Source of the DNA: UBA5436 sp050951845
GTDB taxonomy: Bacteria > Bacillota > Clostridia > Saccharofermentanales > DTU023
NCBI GenBank assembly: GCA_050951845.1
Contig: JBMNJV010000001.1
Location: 310,001-374,000 of the forward strand
Length of the DNA stretch: 64,000 nucleotides
Reading direction: 5' to 3'
The notes beneath the pieces were generated by a model that was given only the letters and a program-made list of their open reading frames with translations, was not told where the DNA came from and did not search any database. Shown here piece by piece: positions 7,712 to 16,784 of the stretch. Positions within the stretch are counted from its first letter, which is position 1. Every line of letters starts with the position of its first letter. The position numbers and the translations under genes are program-made.

Positions 7712-9038
7712 CCTTGTTTTATGGCTTTCTCTAAGTTGGCTCCCGTTTTTGATGTTTTTTATGCTTCGCAATGAAACTAAGTTCAAGAAAAATATTGTTA
7801 TCGGGGTTACCTTACCTTTCGAAGCTCGCACAGATGAAGATGTATTAGCTGTTTTGAACAATTTCAAACGAAAAAACCTGTGGATAAATCTCATCTCCTT
7901 TCTGATTACAATCTCTTTTTTATTTATTGAAGGTTCTTCTTTGCTGATAACTGTTTGGCTGACCTGGGTTCTGCCCGCTATAATTATTCCGCAAATTTCC
8001 TATGTGCGAACTAATGCGACTTTAAAGCGATTAAAACTGGAACGAGGCTGGAAAAAGAATCAAAATCAACAACAATACGTCAATCTGTCAAGCATGGATT
8101 CACCGAAATGGATGTCTCCGAAAATGTTCATACCCGCTGTTATACTTTCCTTTTTACCGATTTTATGGGATCGGGAATCAGCATTGCTATATCTTGTTTT
8201 TGGCATATTTACAATTCTCTTCTATTTCTGTTATCGTTTCCTTTATCGTAATAAGTCCGAGATGGTAGATCAGAATATTCAATTGACTCGGGTCTTGACA
8301 CAAGTGAGACGATATAATTGGGGTATTGTTTGGCTAATATCGGCTTATGGCTTTGCTGCTTTAGGTTTAATATTCTTCGTTTTTAAATATCATTTTGTTA
8401 TCCAATTTATTGCTTTGATACTGGTGTTATTAATTATCATCGTACTCTCTATTCGAGTAGAGTTTAAGACGAGAAGTGTTCAGGAAAAATTAACTGCTGA
8501 GAGCGGCAAAGGATGGTATGTAGATGATGACGATTATTGGCCGGGCGGAATTTTTTATCATAACCCGAATGACAGGCGACTTCTGATTAATTCGAGAGTA
8601 GGACTTAATTCGACCGTTAATCTTGCCAGGACTTCCGGCAAGATCCTGGCAATATTGCTTGTTCTTACTTTATTAGCAATGCCGTTTACCGGGTTATATG
8701 CCAATCTGCTGGAAAAACAACCGTTAAGCGTGGAATTGAACGAAACTGTACTTATTGCTCATCGCGGAAATAAGGAAGTCTTATTGGAACGCTCAGATAT
8801 CTCGGATATAGAATTATTGGATGAATTACCTGAGAAAATGATAAAAAATATAGGTACGGGATTAGAAAAACTAATGTACGGCAGTTTCTCCGCTCAGGGA
8901 ATCGGACAGATCCGATTATGTTTGGATCCTCAAGTACCTCCTTTCCTGCTCGTTGAATTAGAAGACGGTTCTCACTATTTACTGGGTTCGCGACAGCCGG
9001 GTGAGATTGAAGAAATATATAATCAAATTAATAAATAA
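7701..9038 (+). CDS. Polytopic membrane protein, DUF1648/DUF5808-like
   Basis: The 445-residue integral membrane protein has about eight hydrophobic segments: one at the N-terminus, a pair near 65-115, pairs near 140-190 and 210-255, and one near 315-340. The juxtamembrane segment FGV/PFEARTDEDV after the first helix resembles DUF1648-type proteins. A conserved-looking soluble block with WPGGIFYHNPNDRRLLINSR matches what I remember of DUF5808. The C-terminal about 110 residues are probably extracytoplasmic and resemble a PH-like domain. The start is ATG 7701, with GGGAGGG 7 bases upstream, inside the end of the GntR gene. Function is unknown; co-translation with a YtrA regulator suggests an envelope-stress or transport role. 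Confidence 0.65.
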   Translation: MTINLVLWLSLSWLPFLMFFMLRNETKFKKNIVIGVTLPFEARTDEDVLAVLNNFKRKNLWINLISFLITISFLFIEGSSLLITVWLTWVLPAIIIPQISYVRTNATLKRLKLERGWKKNQNQQQYVNLSSMDSPKWMSPKMFIPAVILSFLPILWDRESALLYLVFGIFTILFYFCYRFLYRNKSEMVDQNIQLTRVLTQVRRYNWGIVWLISAYGFAALGLIFFVFKYHFVIQFIALILVLLIIIVLSIRVEFKTRSVQEKLTAESGKGWYVDDDDYWPGGIFYHNPNDRRLLINSRVGLNSTVNLARTSGKILAILLVLTLLAMPFTGLYANLLEKQPLSVELNETVLIAHRGNKEVLLERSDISDIELLDELPEKMIKNIGTGLEKLMYGSFSAQGIGQIRLCLDPQVPPFLLVELEDGSHYLLGSRQPGEIEEIYNQINK

Positions 9039-9106
9039 TCTTCGCGCTAAATAAAAATGTATTATAAATAATTTCATTTAAAAAATTTTATAAAGGATTG
9101 AAATTA

Positions 9107-9179
9107 GACTCTGTCAGAACATATGTTAAAATATAGTCCGGATTAACTAAAAAATCAGACTGTCAGAAAGTTTGTTAAA
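9107..9179 (+). repeat. Imperfect direct repeat upstream of cardiolipin synthase
   Basis: A 24-base segment at 9107-9130 and a 22-base segment at 9158-9179 share GACT, TGTCAGAA and GTTAAA in the same order. The second copy runs into the A of the start codon of the downstream gene and includes its weak ribosome binding site (AGAAAG). This could be a duplicated leader or a binding site; function unknown. Confidence 0.4.
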
Positions 9180-10810
9180 TGAAAGATAACACTAATCGGA
9201 AAAAGAAAAAGAATAAAATCAAAAACAGCAAAAAAACTTTCTTGAAATCTTTAAAGGCAAGAGTTGATAAAAAAGCTTATAAAATTAAAATTCCCGGAAT
9301 GATCAGACTGGGCTTTGTGCTTTTTTGTATAATTGTAATTCTTTTGATTAATTTTTTAATTGCAGGATATCTCAGCAAATCTGCTTTTTGGATTTACTCA
9401 GGACTCCAGTTTATCAGTTTAATTTTTGTTCTTTTTGTAATTCATCAGGATCGCAACTCTTCTTATGTCCTTGCCTGGGCAGTTTTAATCCTCGCAGTAC
9501 CTGTAGTCGGTTTAATTATTTATTTATTATGGGGCAGGCGTTCCAGATTTAAAAAAGAAAAACGCCGATTTGATAAAATTGAAAATCGAATCAATCAATA
9601 CCTTAAACCAAATCCTCAATTATTGGATAAGCTAACTGCCGAATATCCTGAAAGCAAGCTGTTTGCCAAGTTTTTATATAATTCCGGGTTTCCTGTTTAT
9701 CAAAATACAGTTTGTGAATATTTTTCTTTGGGTGAAGATAAATTTGTTCAAATGTTTGAAGATTTACGTAAAGCTAAAGAATTTATTTTTATGGAATATT
9801 TTATTTTGGCAGATGGTGTCATCTGGCAGGAAGTTGAAGATATTCTGATTCAAAAAGCACATGAAGGTGTTGATGTCCGCTTATTATTTGATGATTTCGG
9901 AAGTCTGATTAAAGCACCGAATGACGTTATTAAAAAACTCCGTTCAAACGGAGTAAAAGTCTTTAATTTTAATCCGGTTTTACGTTATGTTTCCAAACTT
10001 TATATCAATTATCGCAATCATCAAAAATGCTGCATTATTGACGGAAACCTGGCTTATACCGGCGGTACGAATTTAGCTGATGAATATGCAAATTTATATC
10101 CCCGTTTCGGTCATTGGAAAGACTCGGCAATTCGTCTTGAAGGCGATGCTGTCCGGGGTTTGACTACAATGTTTCTGCTCATGTGGGAATTTGAAAGCAA
10201 TTCCCGGGAAGAAAATTTAGAAAAATATATGCCGCGCGAAATCTTTTATCAAAACACTACGGGATATTTTATTCCTTATTGGGACAGTCCGTTAGACAAT
10301 TCGAACAATCCGGCGGAAGATATTTATCGTTCAATGATCAATAATGCGAAGGACTATCTTTATATCTGCACTCCTTATTTTATTGTTGACGACTCCATGA
10401 TTTCCGATATTTGTCGTGCAGCAAAATCAGGTGTTGATGTCAGGTTAATCACACCGGGTATTCCTGATAAATGGTATGCTTATGTTGTAACACAATCTAA
10501 TTACGCCAAGTTAATGGAATCCGGAGTTAAAGTTTTTCAATATAGTCCGGGGTTCATCCATGGCAAAACTGTAATCGCCGACGATTTTCATGTGATCACC
10601 GGTTGTGTGAATTTTGATTTTCGCAGCTTTCATCTGCATTTTGAAAATTCTGTCTATATTTGCGGCGATCCTGTACTCAAAGATATTTACAACGACTTCC
10701 TCGATATTTTTAAGGCTTGCGAATTAATGGATTTGGAAACCTGGCAACAACGTCCTCTGAGACAAAAATTAGTCGAAGCTTTTATGCGGATATTTTCAAC
10801 TCTGCTCTAA
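9179..10810 (+). CDS. cls: Cardiolipin synthase (phospholipase D family)
   Basis: The 543-residue protein begins with a Lys-rich cytoplasmic tail of about 45 residues, then two closely spaced transmembrane helices (about 48-70 and 78-120, PLDc_N type). Two phospholipase D domains follow. The two HKD motifs are intact: HQKCCIIDGN near residue 280 and HGKTVIADDF near residue 460, each with His, Lys and Asp in H-x-K-x4-D spacing. The enzyme condenses two phosphatidylglycerols to cardiolipin and glycerol at the membrane. The basic N-terminal tail is longer than in most homologues. It is followed 22 bases later by the DUF3783 gene, so both may be co-transcribed toward the origin. Confidence 0.92.
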   Translation: MKDNTNRKKKKNKIKNSKKTFLKSLKARVDKKAYKIKIPGMIRLGFVLFCIIVILLINFLIAGYLSKSAFWIYSGLQFISLIFVLFVIHQDRNSSYVLAWAVLILAVPVVGLIIYLLWGRRSRFKKEKRRFDKIENRINQYLKPNPQLLDKLTAEYPESKLFAKFLYNSGFPVYQNTVCEYFSLGEDKFVQMFEDLRKAKEFIFMEYFILADGVIWQEVEDILIQKAHEGVDVRLLFDDFGSLIKAPNDVIKKLRSNGVKVFNFNPVLRYVSKLYINYRNHQKCCIIDGNLAYTGGTNLADEYANLYPRFGHWKDSAIRLEGDAVRGLTTMFLLMWEFESNSREENLEKYMPREIFYQNTTGYFIPYWDSPLDNSNNPAEDIYRSMINNAKDYLYICTPYFIVDDSMISDICRAAKSGVDVRLITPGIPDKWYAYVVTQSNYAKLMESGVKVFQYSPGFIHGKTVIADDFHVITGCVNFDFRSFHLHFENSVYICGDPVLKDIYNDFLDIFKACELMDLETWQQRPLRQKLVEAFMRIFSTLL

Positions 10811-10832
10811 CGTTTCCGGAAAGGAGTTTTCT

Positions 10833-11639
10833 ATTTTAAAAGATCAAGAAAATCAAACTGACAAACCTCTCTTCAATACACCTTTCGGATTAATTGTGTA
10901 TTTTTCAGAAGATCTGAAAGATTCAGATATAATTATTAAACAAGATTCTTTTTTAAATTTATTAAATTCGCAAAAAATACCTTTTTATCTGATTAAAACT
11001 GAAGAGTTTTCTTTTACAATTTCTCAAATTCTCGATCTTTTAGCTGGTATCAATAATCAAACATCAATCCTAATCAAAGAAAATTCAAGTTTTTCTGTTT
11101 CTTCTGCCTTTGAATATCAAAAAGATTCAAAAACCGGTCAAAAACTTCAGGCTGGGATTGAACAAAGTAATATATCGGTAACTGATCAAAATAAATACCA
11201 ACATTTAGATAATATTTTATTTTTTTCCGGTTTTTCACGTGAGCAAGTTGAAGATTTTCTGGATAAAATTCGCAGTGATAAATATCCAAGATTTCCTCTG
11301 AAAGCAGTTGCTACTAAAAATAATTATCTCTTCTCTTTTGACCAATTAATCCGTGAACTGACTCAGGACAGAATTGTCATTTCTCACGTTATTAATTTAA
11401 GAAAGCGAATAAATGCCTTAACCAAACACTTAGCTAAAAATAATACTCTCAATTCTCAACAAAAAGCATTATTACAAAATGAAATTGATCAAGCTGAGAA
11501 TTTATTAAAAGATGTAGAAACAAATTTTGATTTGAAATTATTTCGAACTCAAATTCAAAAATTTAACTATCTTTTAGCTAAATTAAAACATCAAGATCAA
11601 CCGTTAGAAAATCAAGCAGATAGTGTTGATCAAATATAA
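10833..11639 (+). CDS. DUF3783-domain protein, apparently initiated at ATT
   Basis: The C-terminal half carries the DUF3783 pattern: a strand-helix start (LFFSGFSREQVEDFLDKIR) then FPLKAVATKNNYLFSFDQLI. A coiled-coil-like helical tail of about 70 residues follows. In other Bacillota this family is a small protein of unknown function. The nearest canonical start is GTG 10896, with no ribosome binding site. The frame is open further upstream, and an ATT at 10833 sits 7 bases after GGAAAGGAG (10818-10825). The extra 21 codons end in FGLIVYFSED, which looks like the first strand of a fold, so the longer form is preferred. The total would be 268 residues. It ends about 280 bases before dnaA. Confidence 0.6.
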   Translation: MLKDQENQTDKPLFNTPFGLIVYFSEDLKDSDIIIKQDSFLNLLNSQKIPFYLIKTEEFSFTISQILDLLAGINNQTSILIKENSSFSVSSAFEYQKDSKTGQKLQAGIEQSNISVTDQNKYQHLDNILFFSGFSREQVEDFLDKIRSDKYPRFPLKAVATKNNYLFSFDQLIRELTQDRIVISHVINLRKRINALTKHLAKNNTLNSQQKALLQNEIDQAENLLKDVETNFDLKLFRTQIQKFNYLLAKLKHQDQPLENQADSVDQI

Positions 11640-11703
11640 TTAAAATTAATAATAAATGAATTTTATAATATTATAAAAAACTATATTTATAAAATTCATA
11701 TAG

Positions 11704-11795
11704 TTATTAACATTATTTCAGATACTTATTAACATTTTTAACCTTTTTTTTGCTTGAATTATTCATTTATTATCATGTTATTAACATTATTAACA
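11704..11795 (+). other. oriC: Origin region, left part: cluster of four DnaA-box-like 9-mers
   Basis: Four exact copies of TTATTAACA lie at 11704-11712, 11726-11734, 11778-11786 and 11787-11795, the last two directly adjacent and all in the same orientation. They differ from the consensus TTATCCACA at positions 5-6 only. The surrounding 11640-11921 is extremely AT-rich and lies immediately upstream of dnaA, where Bacillota origins carry box clusters. The gap holds no gene that I can see. A likely dnaA -10 element, TATAGT, is at 11889-11894. Confidence 0.65.
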
Positions 11796-11921
11796 TTTTA
11801 TACAATGATTTATAATGTTGAAAAATATGATTTTTATTGCATTTTTTCTGTATTTTTACAACTTTTACCTGATGTTTATTTCTGATAGTATAGTTTAACG
11901 ACTAAGAAAAGAGGGGAATAT

Positions 11922-13268
11922 ATGCAAGAACAAAACGCTCATGTTATTTGGCAAAATGTATGTGAAAAATATCTTGAAAAAGAAGTTCCGACTCTCACAT
12001 ACACGACTTGGTTAAAACCTATTATTCCCATTCTATATAATGATGATACTTTTGTTTTATCTGTACCGAATGAAATTTCACATGATTTTGTAATTCAATA
12101 TAAGGACATGATCAGTACCGCTTTAAAACTTGCAACCCAAAAAACTTTTGATGTAAAAGTGGAAATTAACGCCAAAGATAATTTACAAAATCTAAAACAA
12201 AATATTTTAACCAAAGAGGAAGAAGAAGCTTCTTATATATCTAATGACGTATTAAATCCTTCTTATACATTTGAATCATTTGTTGTAGGTTCAGGAAACC
12301 GCTTTGCTCATGCAGCTTGTGTTGCGGTAGCTTCTTTGCAAAACAGCAATAACTATAATCCGTTATTTCTTTATGGCGGTTCAGGTCTCGGCAAAACTCA
12401 TTTAATGCACGCAATCGGAAATTATGTTCAAGATAATTTTCCTGATAAAAACGTAATTTACGTTAATTCTGAAAATTTTATTAATGAATTTATCGAAGCA
12501 ATTCGGCTTAAGGAATTTGAACCTTTCCGCAATAAATATCGCATGACGGATTTATTATTAATTGATGATGTTCAGTTTTTAGAAAATAAAGAAAGAATGC
12601 AAGAAGAATTTTTCCATACATTCAATGCTTTATATGAAGCAGGAAAAAATATCGTGATGACTTGTGACAAACCGCCGCAATCATTGGTAACGCTGGAAGA
12701 AAGATTAAAAACCCGTTTTTCCAGCGGCATTACAATCGATATTAATCCGCCTGATTATGAAACAAGGATAGCCATCTTACTTCAATTAGCTCAGCTTCAC
12801 CATGTAGATTGGCCGGATGAAGTTTTTGATTATATTGCAACACACATTTCTTCCAATATTCGTGAACTTGAGGGAGCATTTAAAACTATTTATGCTTATT
12901 CAATGCTTGGCGGCGGCATTAATCTCGCCTCTACCAGAAATGCATTAAAAGATCAGATAGATCCGCGTTCTGTTAAAAGTTTGAATTCTGAATTAATTAT
13001 GAATGTGACCGCTAATTATTTTAATGTAACAGTAGATGATCTTAAATCAAAAAAACGCAGTCAGGAAATAGTACAACCACGTCAAATTTCCATGTATCTG
13101 TGTCGCAATCTGCTTAATATGACATATAAAGACATCGGCAATGATTTCGGAAATAAAAATCATGCCACAGTAATGCATGCATGTGAAAGAATTAAAGAAG
13201 AATTGGATAATAATTTAGAATTAGAAAATTCAATTAAAGAAATTAATTTACGGCTTTCCCCTATTTAA
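11922..13268 (+). CDS. dnaA: Chromosomal replication initiator DnaA
   Basis: The protein is 448 residues and has all four domains. Domain I (about 1-85) carries the TYTTWLKPIIP segment and is followed by a short linker. The AAA+ domain III has Walker A GGSGLGKTH near residue 150, Walker B LLLIDDVQFL near 210, and the arginine-finger region. Domain IV ends with the DnaA signature for box recognition (YKDIGNDFGNKNHATVMHA). It binds oriC boxes as ATP-DnaA and melts the origin. The start ATG follows GAGGGG by 6 bases. Box-like 9-mers occur both upstream and downstream of the gene, as in Bacillus subtilis. The usual rpmH-rnpA cluster is not next to it. Confidence 0.98.
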   Translation: MQEQNAHVIWQNVCEKYLEKEVPTLTYTTWLKPIIPILYNDDTFVLSVPNEISHDFVIQYKDMISTALKLATQKTFDVKVEINAKDNLQNLKQNILTKEEEEASYISNDVLNPSYTFESFVVGSGNRFAHAACVAVASLQNSNNYNPLFLYGGSGLGKTHLMHAIGNYVQDNFPDKNVIYVNSENFINEFIEAIRLKEFEPFRNKYRMTDLLLIDDVQFLENKERMQEEFFHTFNALYEAGKNIVMTCDKPPQSLVTLEERLKTRFSSGITIDINPPDYETRIAILLQLAQLHHVDWPDEVFDYIATHISSNIRELEGAFKTIYAYSMLGGGINLASTRNALKDQIDPRSVKSLNSELIMNVTANYFNVTVDDLKSKKRSQEIVQPRQISMYLCRNLLNMTYKDIGNDFGNKNHATVMHACERIKEELDNNLELENSIKEINLRLSPI

Positions 13269-13318
13269 TTTTCCTGTTTTTTAATTCACAAAATTATTAT
13301 CATTTGTGGAAAACAAAG

Positions 13319-13459
13319 TGTTGATAAATTTTAGAAAAATGTTGATAAAAAATGTAATGTTGATTATGTTAAAAAATCAAAAGTTATAGGCAAAGACTTA
13401 ACATAGTTTTTTACATCTAAAATGATTATCATATCAATGGCTGATGTTGGTTATTAACA
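13319..13459. other. oriC: Origin region, right part: DnaA-box-like 9-mers between dnaA and dnaN
   Basis: In the 370-bp gap 13269-13638, TGTTGATAA (the reverse of TTATCAACA) occurs at 13319-13327 and 13340-13348, and a one-base variant TGTTGATTA at 13358-13366. A forward TTATTAACA occurs at 13451-13459. The gap is very AT-rich and contains no gene. Together with the cluster before dnaA this gives a bipartite origin layout like that of Bacillus. The AT-rich stretch after the three reverse boxes is the likely unwinding element (inference). Confidence 0.6.
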
Positions 13460-13638
13460 GAATCAACAGTGTATAATAAGAGGATGAATACTAATTAAGT
13501 AATATAGTATAATATTATTGTCAGAAAAAAATCATCGGTAATTTAATTATCAGAATTTGAAAGACTTTATTTAATAAAAATAATAAATGAATAATTTGTT
13601 GAAACTATTGAAAAACTGTTTATCAGAAAGGAAAGTAT

Positions 13639-14742
13639 ATGAAACTTATCTGCTCAAAAAATTTATTAAATGATGCAATATCTATGGCACAAAAGGCTAT
13701 AGCCACCCGCTCTACCCTGTCTATTCTTGATGGTTTATTATTCGAAGCAGAAAGTGATACTTTAACAATTACCGGTTATGATTTAGAAACCGGAATTGAA
13801 TGTAAAATAGATACAGATGTAATAATTCCCGGTAAAGTGGTATTAAATGCAAAAATGATCGGCGACATTGTTCGCAAACTGCCGGAAGAAATTGTTAACA
13901 TTGAAGTAGAAGCAAATTATGTAATAAAAATAACCAGCGGAAAAGCACAATTCAAGATTAAAGGAATCGAAGCAGAAGATTATCCCAAGATTCCTATCGT
14001 CGAAGAAGCTGAAAAAATGCAAGTTTCTCAGCGAGTATTAAAAGAAATGATAAGCCAGACTATTTTTGCAGCAAGTTCGGATGAAAACAGACCTATATTG
14101 AATGGTATAAAAGTTGTTGCGGATAATAATAAGCTTGAATTGATTGCAATAGACGGTTTTCGTTTGGCTATCAGACGTGAAGAATTCAAGGAAGAATTAC
14201 CTGCCATGTCGTTTATTGTTCCTGCAAAAGCTATGCAGGAAGTTTCAGGAATCTTAGATCCGACTGATAATCCGGTAAAAATATATCCTTCACATAATCA
14301 TATTTTATTTGATACAGGTTCAGTAAAGCTTGTTTCAAGATTATTGCAAGGTGAATATATGGATTATAAAAAGGTTGTACCGAACGAAGTTATGAGCCGG
14401 GTTAAATTAAGAACAAAAGATATGCTAAATGCGATTGATCGTGCTTCATTAGTAATAAATGTTGAACAAAGACGTTTCCCGGTAACAGTTGAAAATTCAG
14501 ATAAACAAACGCTGATAATATCATCCCAAACCGACTTGGGTGAAGTTCATGAAGAAATCCAGATTAATTTAGAGGGTGAAAATGTAGATGCAGATTATAA
14601 TCCGAAATATTTTTTAGATGCATTACGTAATATTCCGGTGGAAAATATATATCTTGAATTTTCCGGAACATTCGGACCCTGTTTGATTAAACCTATGGAT
14701 AGTGAACAATTCCTTTATCTGGTACTCCCCTTACGTAGATAA
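13639..14742 (+). CDS. dnaN: DNA polymerase III beta subunit (sliding clamp)
   Basis: The 367-residue protein has the three-domain clamp layout. It begins MKLICSKNLLNDAISMAQKAIATRSTLSILDGLLFEA and ends with the conserved EQFLYLVLPLRR tail used in clamp-binding contacts. FAASSDENRPILNGI marks the start of domain II. The ring-shaped dimer tethers PolC/DnaE and other partners to DNA. Ribosome binding site AGAAAGGAAAG precedes the ATG. It lies between dnaA and recF. The small S4-domain gene (yaaA/rlbA) that often separates dnaN and recF in Bacillota is absent; only 81 bases lie between the two genes. Confidence 0.98.
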   Translation: MKLICSKNLLNDAISMAQKAIATRSTLSILDGLLFEAESDTLTITGYDLETGIECKIDTDVIIPGKVVLNAKMIGDIVRKLPEEIVNIEVEANYVIKITSGKAQFKIKGIEAEDYPKIPIVEEAEKMQVSQRVLKEMISQTIFAASSDENRPILNGIKVVADNNKLELIAIDGFRLAIRREEFKEELPAMSFIVPAKAMQEVSGILDPTDNPVKIYPSHNHILFDTGSVKLVSRLLQGEYMDYKKVVPNEVMSRVKLRTKDMLNAIDRASLVINVEQRRFPVTVENSDKQTLIISSQTDLGEVHEEIQINLEGENVDADYNPKYFLDALRNIPVENIYLEFSGTFGPCLIKPMDSEQFLYLVLPLRR

Positions 14743-14823
14743 TGATTTAATTAAATAATTTTAATTTTCAATAATTATTTACATAAATTAGAAAAAAAGT
14801 TTTTATATTATTAATTATATTAG

Positions 14824-16335
14824 ATGAAAGTTAAACAGATTAAATTAAAAAACTTTCGTAATTATACGGAACAAATTATTAAAATTGCTTCAGGAACAAA
14901 TGTATTTGTAGGGCAAAATGCTCAAGGCAAAACAAATATCCTCGAGGCAATTTATTTGTGTACCTGTGCCCGTTCTCACCGTACCGGTAAAGATAATGAT
15001 CTGATCAGAGACGGTGCTGATTTTTATCAGGTAGAAATTCAATTTGAATCTGATAAATCTGTTTTTGAGAATAAATCAATAAATGAAGAGGATTCCGAAC
15101 TTGTAGCAAAAACTCTGAATACTGATAAGTATTTAATTGACAATCAATCATTAATTTCTGATAAAAATAATATTAATCAAAATATTATACAAACGTTTTG
15201 TGAGAATAAGTCATTAGTTGAAGAAATCAGAATTGAATATAAGAAGTTCCCGTCAATTGAAAGAAATATTTATTATTGTGGTTTTAAGCAGGAAAAAATC
15301 AGTGATTTAATCGGACTTTTTCATGCAGTAATTTTTGCGCCGGAAGATGTAATGTTAATTAAGGAAGGTCCTGCAGGAAGAAGGCGCTTTTTAGATCTGT
15401 TAATATCGCAAATAAAACCGTTATATTTCAGAAATCTGCAGCTATATCAACAATATCTGAAACAAAGAAATAATCTCTTAAAAATACTCAGAGAGATGCA
15501 AATTGATAAAAGGATGAAAAGCCCTGCATATGATCCGGAAATATATAATTTTAATTTATTGCAATTAACAATTTGGACAGAACATTTAGCTAAAATCTCT
15601 GCACAGATCATCAGCACAAGATATAGATATATTTTACAAATCGAGAAATTTGCAATCGAAGCTTTAGAAAAAATTTCCGAAGGCAAAGAAAAGCTTAAAA
15701 TTAATTATAAAACTGTTTCCGGAATAGACCCTAAACTTGATACCAATCAGATTTATGAAAGCTTGATGTATCGTTTTGAACGTCAGAAAGAAGATGATAT
15801 TCAACGCGGAAGTACGGGAAGCGGTTCACATCGGGATGATCTTGAATTATTTGTCGACGGTAATTTACTCAAGGAAAGAGGCTCACAAGGACAACAAAGG
15901 TCAGCAGTTTTAGCTTTAAAATTAGCTGAATTGCAAATTATAGAAAATGAAACAAATCAAAAACCGGTTCTTCTTTTAGATGATGTAATGTCTGAATTAG
16001 ATGATAAAAGAAGGACTCATTTACTTTCCGCTTTTGAAGATAATCAGGTATTTATTACCTGTACAGATTTAGGACAAATTTATCCTGAATATAAAGGAGA
16101 ATTTTTAGATAAAGAAGAATTATTTAAAAAAAGAGAATATGCTGATAATTTGAATAAACAGGATAGTAATGTCAGCGAAAATAATTCAGAAGATCTGTCA
16201 GATAAACGGAAATCTTCAAATACGGACATTATTGAAAATAAACAGGATAATAATTTTGAAAACAACTTAAACCACTCATATATCAACTTCTTCAAGGTAC
16301 ATGAAGGTACCGTTAAACGTCAATATTTGCTATAA
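14824..16335 (+). CDS. recF: DNA replication and repair protein RecF, with two insertions
   Basis: RecF loads RecA at gaps and belongs to the SMC-like ATPases. Visible are the Walker A GQNAQGKTNILEA (about 30-42), the FAPEDVMLIKEGPAGRRRFLD block, the signature region SHRDDLELFVDG...GSQGQQR, and Walker B LLLDDVMSELD. At 503 residues it is about 130 longer than typical. One low-complexity Asn/Asp/Glu/Lys-rich insert lies at about residues 77-140, between core strands of domain I. A second lies at about 415-485, between the TCTDL strand and the final FFKVHEGTV strand. All core motifs are intact, so it should be functional. The start ATG has little ribosome-binding-site signal. Confidence 0.93.
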   Translation: MKVKQIKLKNFRNYTEQIIKIASGTNVFVGQNAQGKTNILEAIYLCTCARSHRTGKDNDLIRDGADFYQVEIQFESDKSVFENKSINEEDSELVAKTLNTDKYLIDNQSLISDKNNINQNIIQTFCENKSLVEEIRIEYKKFPSIERNIYYCGFKQEKISDLIGLFHAVIFAPEDVMLIKEGPAGRRRFLDLLISQIKPLYFRNLQLYQQYLKQRNNLLKILREMQIDKRMKSPAYDPEIYNFNLLQLTIWTEHLAKISAQIISTRYRYILQIEKFAIEALEKISEGKEKLKINYKTVSGIDPKLDTNQIYESLMYRFERQKEDDIQRGSTGSGSHRDDLELFVDGNLLKERGSQGQQRSAVLALKLAELQIIENETNQKPVLLLDDVMSELDDKRRTHLLSAFEDNQVFITCTDLGQIYPEYKGEFLDKEELFKKREYADNLNKQDSNVSENNSEDLSDKRKSSNTDIIENKQDNNFENNLNHSYINFFKVHEGTVKRQYLL

Positions 16336-16434
16336 TGTAACATATAAAAAATTGTATTAATTGTATAAATATACTTAATGATTTTAATAATTATCTAATT
16401 TAGTAATATTAAAAATTAGCGAGCGGAGGCTGTA

Positions 16435-16683
16435 TTGTACATTCATATTGGGGGTGAGTACACTCTTTCCGATAAATGGATTGTGGGAATTTTTGATATA
16501 GATCAAACTACGACCTACGGAACGGATACGAATAAATTTTTAAGCAAGCAAGAGGAACTTGGCAGGTTGGATATAGTTTCACCTGATTTACCGAGATCAT
16601 TTGTCGTAACTCTTGATAGAGTTTACCTCTCACCTATTTCTGCAAAAACAATAGTTTCGCGTTCATATCAAAAACAAACATAA
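16435..16683 (+). CDS. remB: DUF370 protein, RemB/YaaB-type matrix regulator
   Basis: The 82-residue protein starts YIHIGGEYTLSDKWIVGIFD and matches the DUF370 family at the recF-gyrB position, where yaaB (remB) sits in Bacillus. The related RemA is a small DNA-binding regulator of biofilm genes; the role of the recF-linked paralogue is less clear. Initiation is at TTG 16435, with GGAGG 5 bases upstream; no ATG is available. In the family the C-terminal residues are variable, and here it ends SRSYQKQT. Confidence 0.85.
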   Translation: MYIHIGGEYTLSDKWIVGIFDIDQTTTYGTDTNKFLSKQEELGRLDIVSPDLPRSFVVTLDRVYLSPISAKTIVSRSYQKQT

Positions 16684-16784
16684 GTTCTTTTTGATATAGA
16701 AGTAGTTCGTTTTTATATCTGAAAAAATATTGATTAGAGAATTATTATAAGAATAAAGAAAGGTCCTAAAGGTTTTAATAATTA

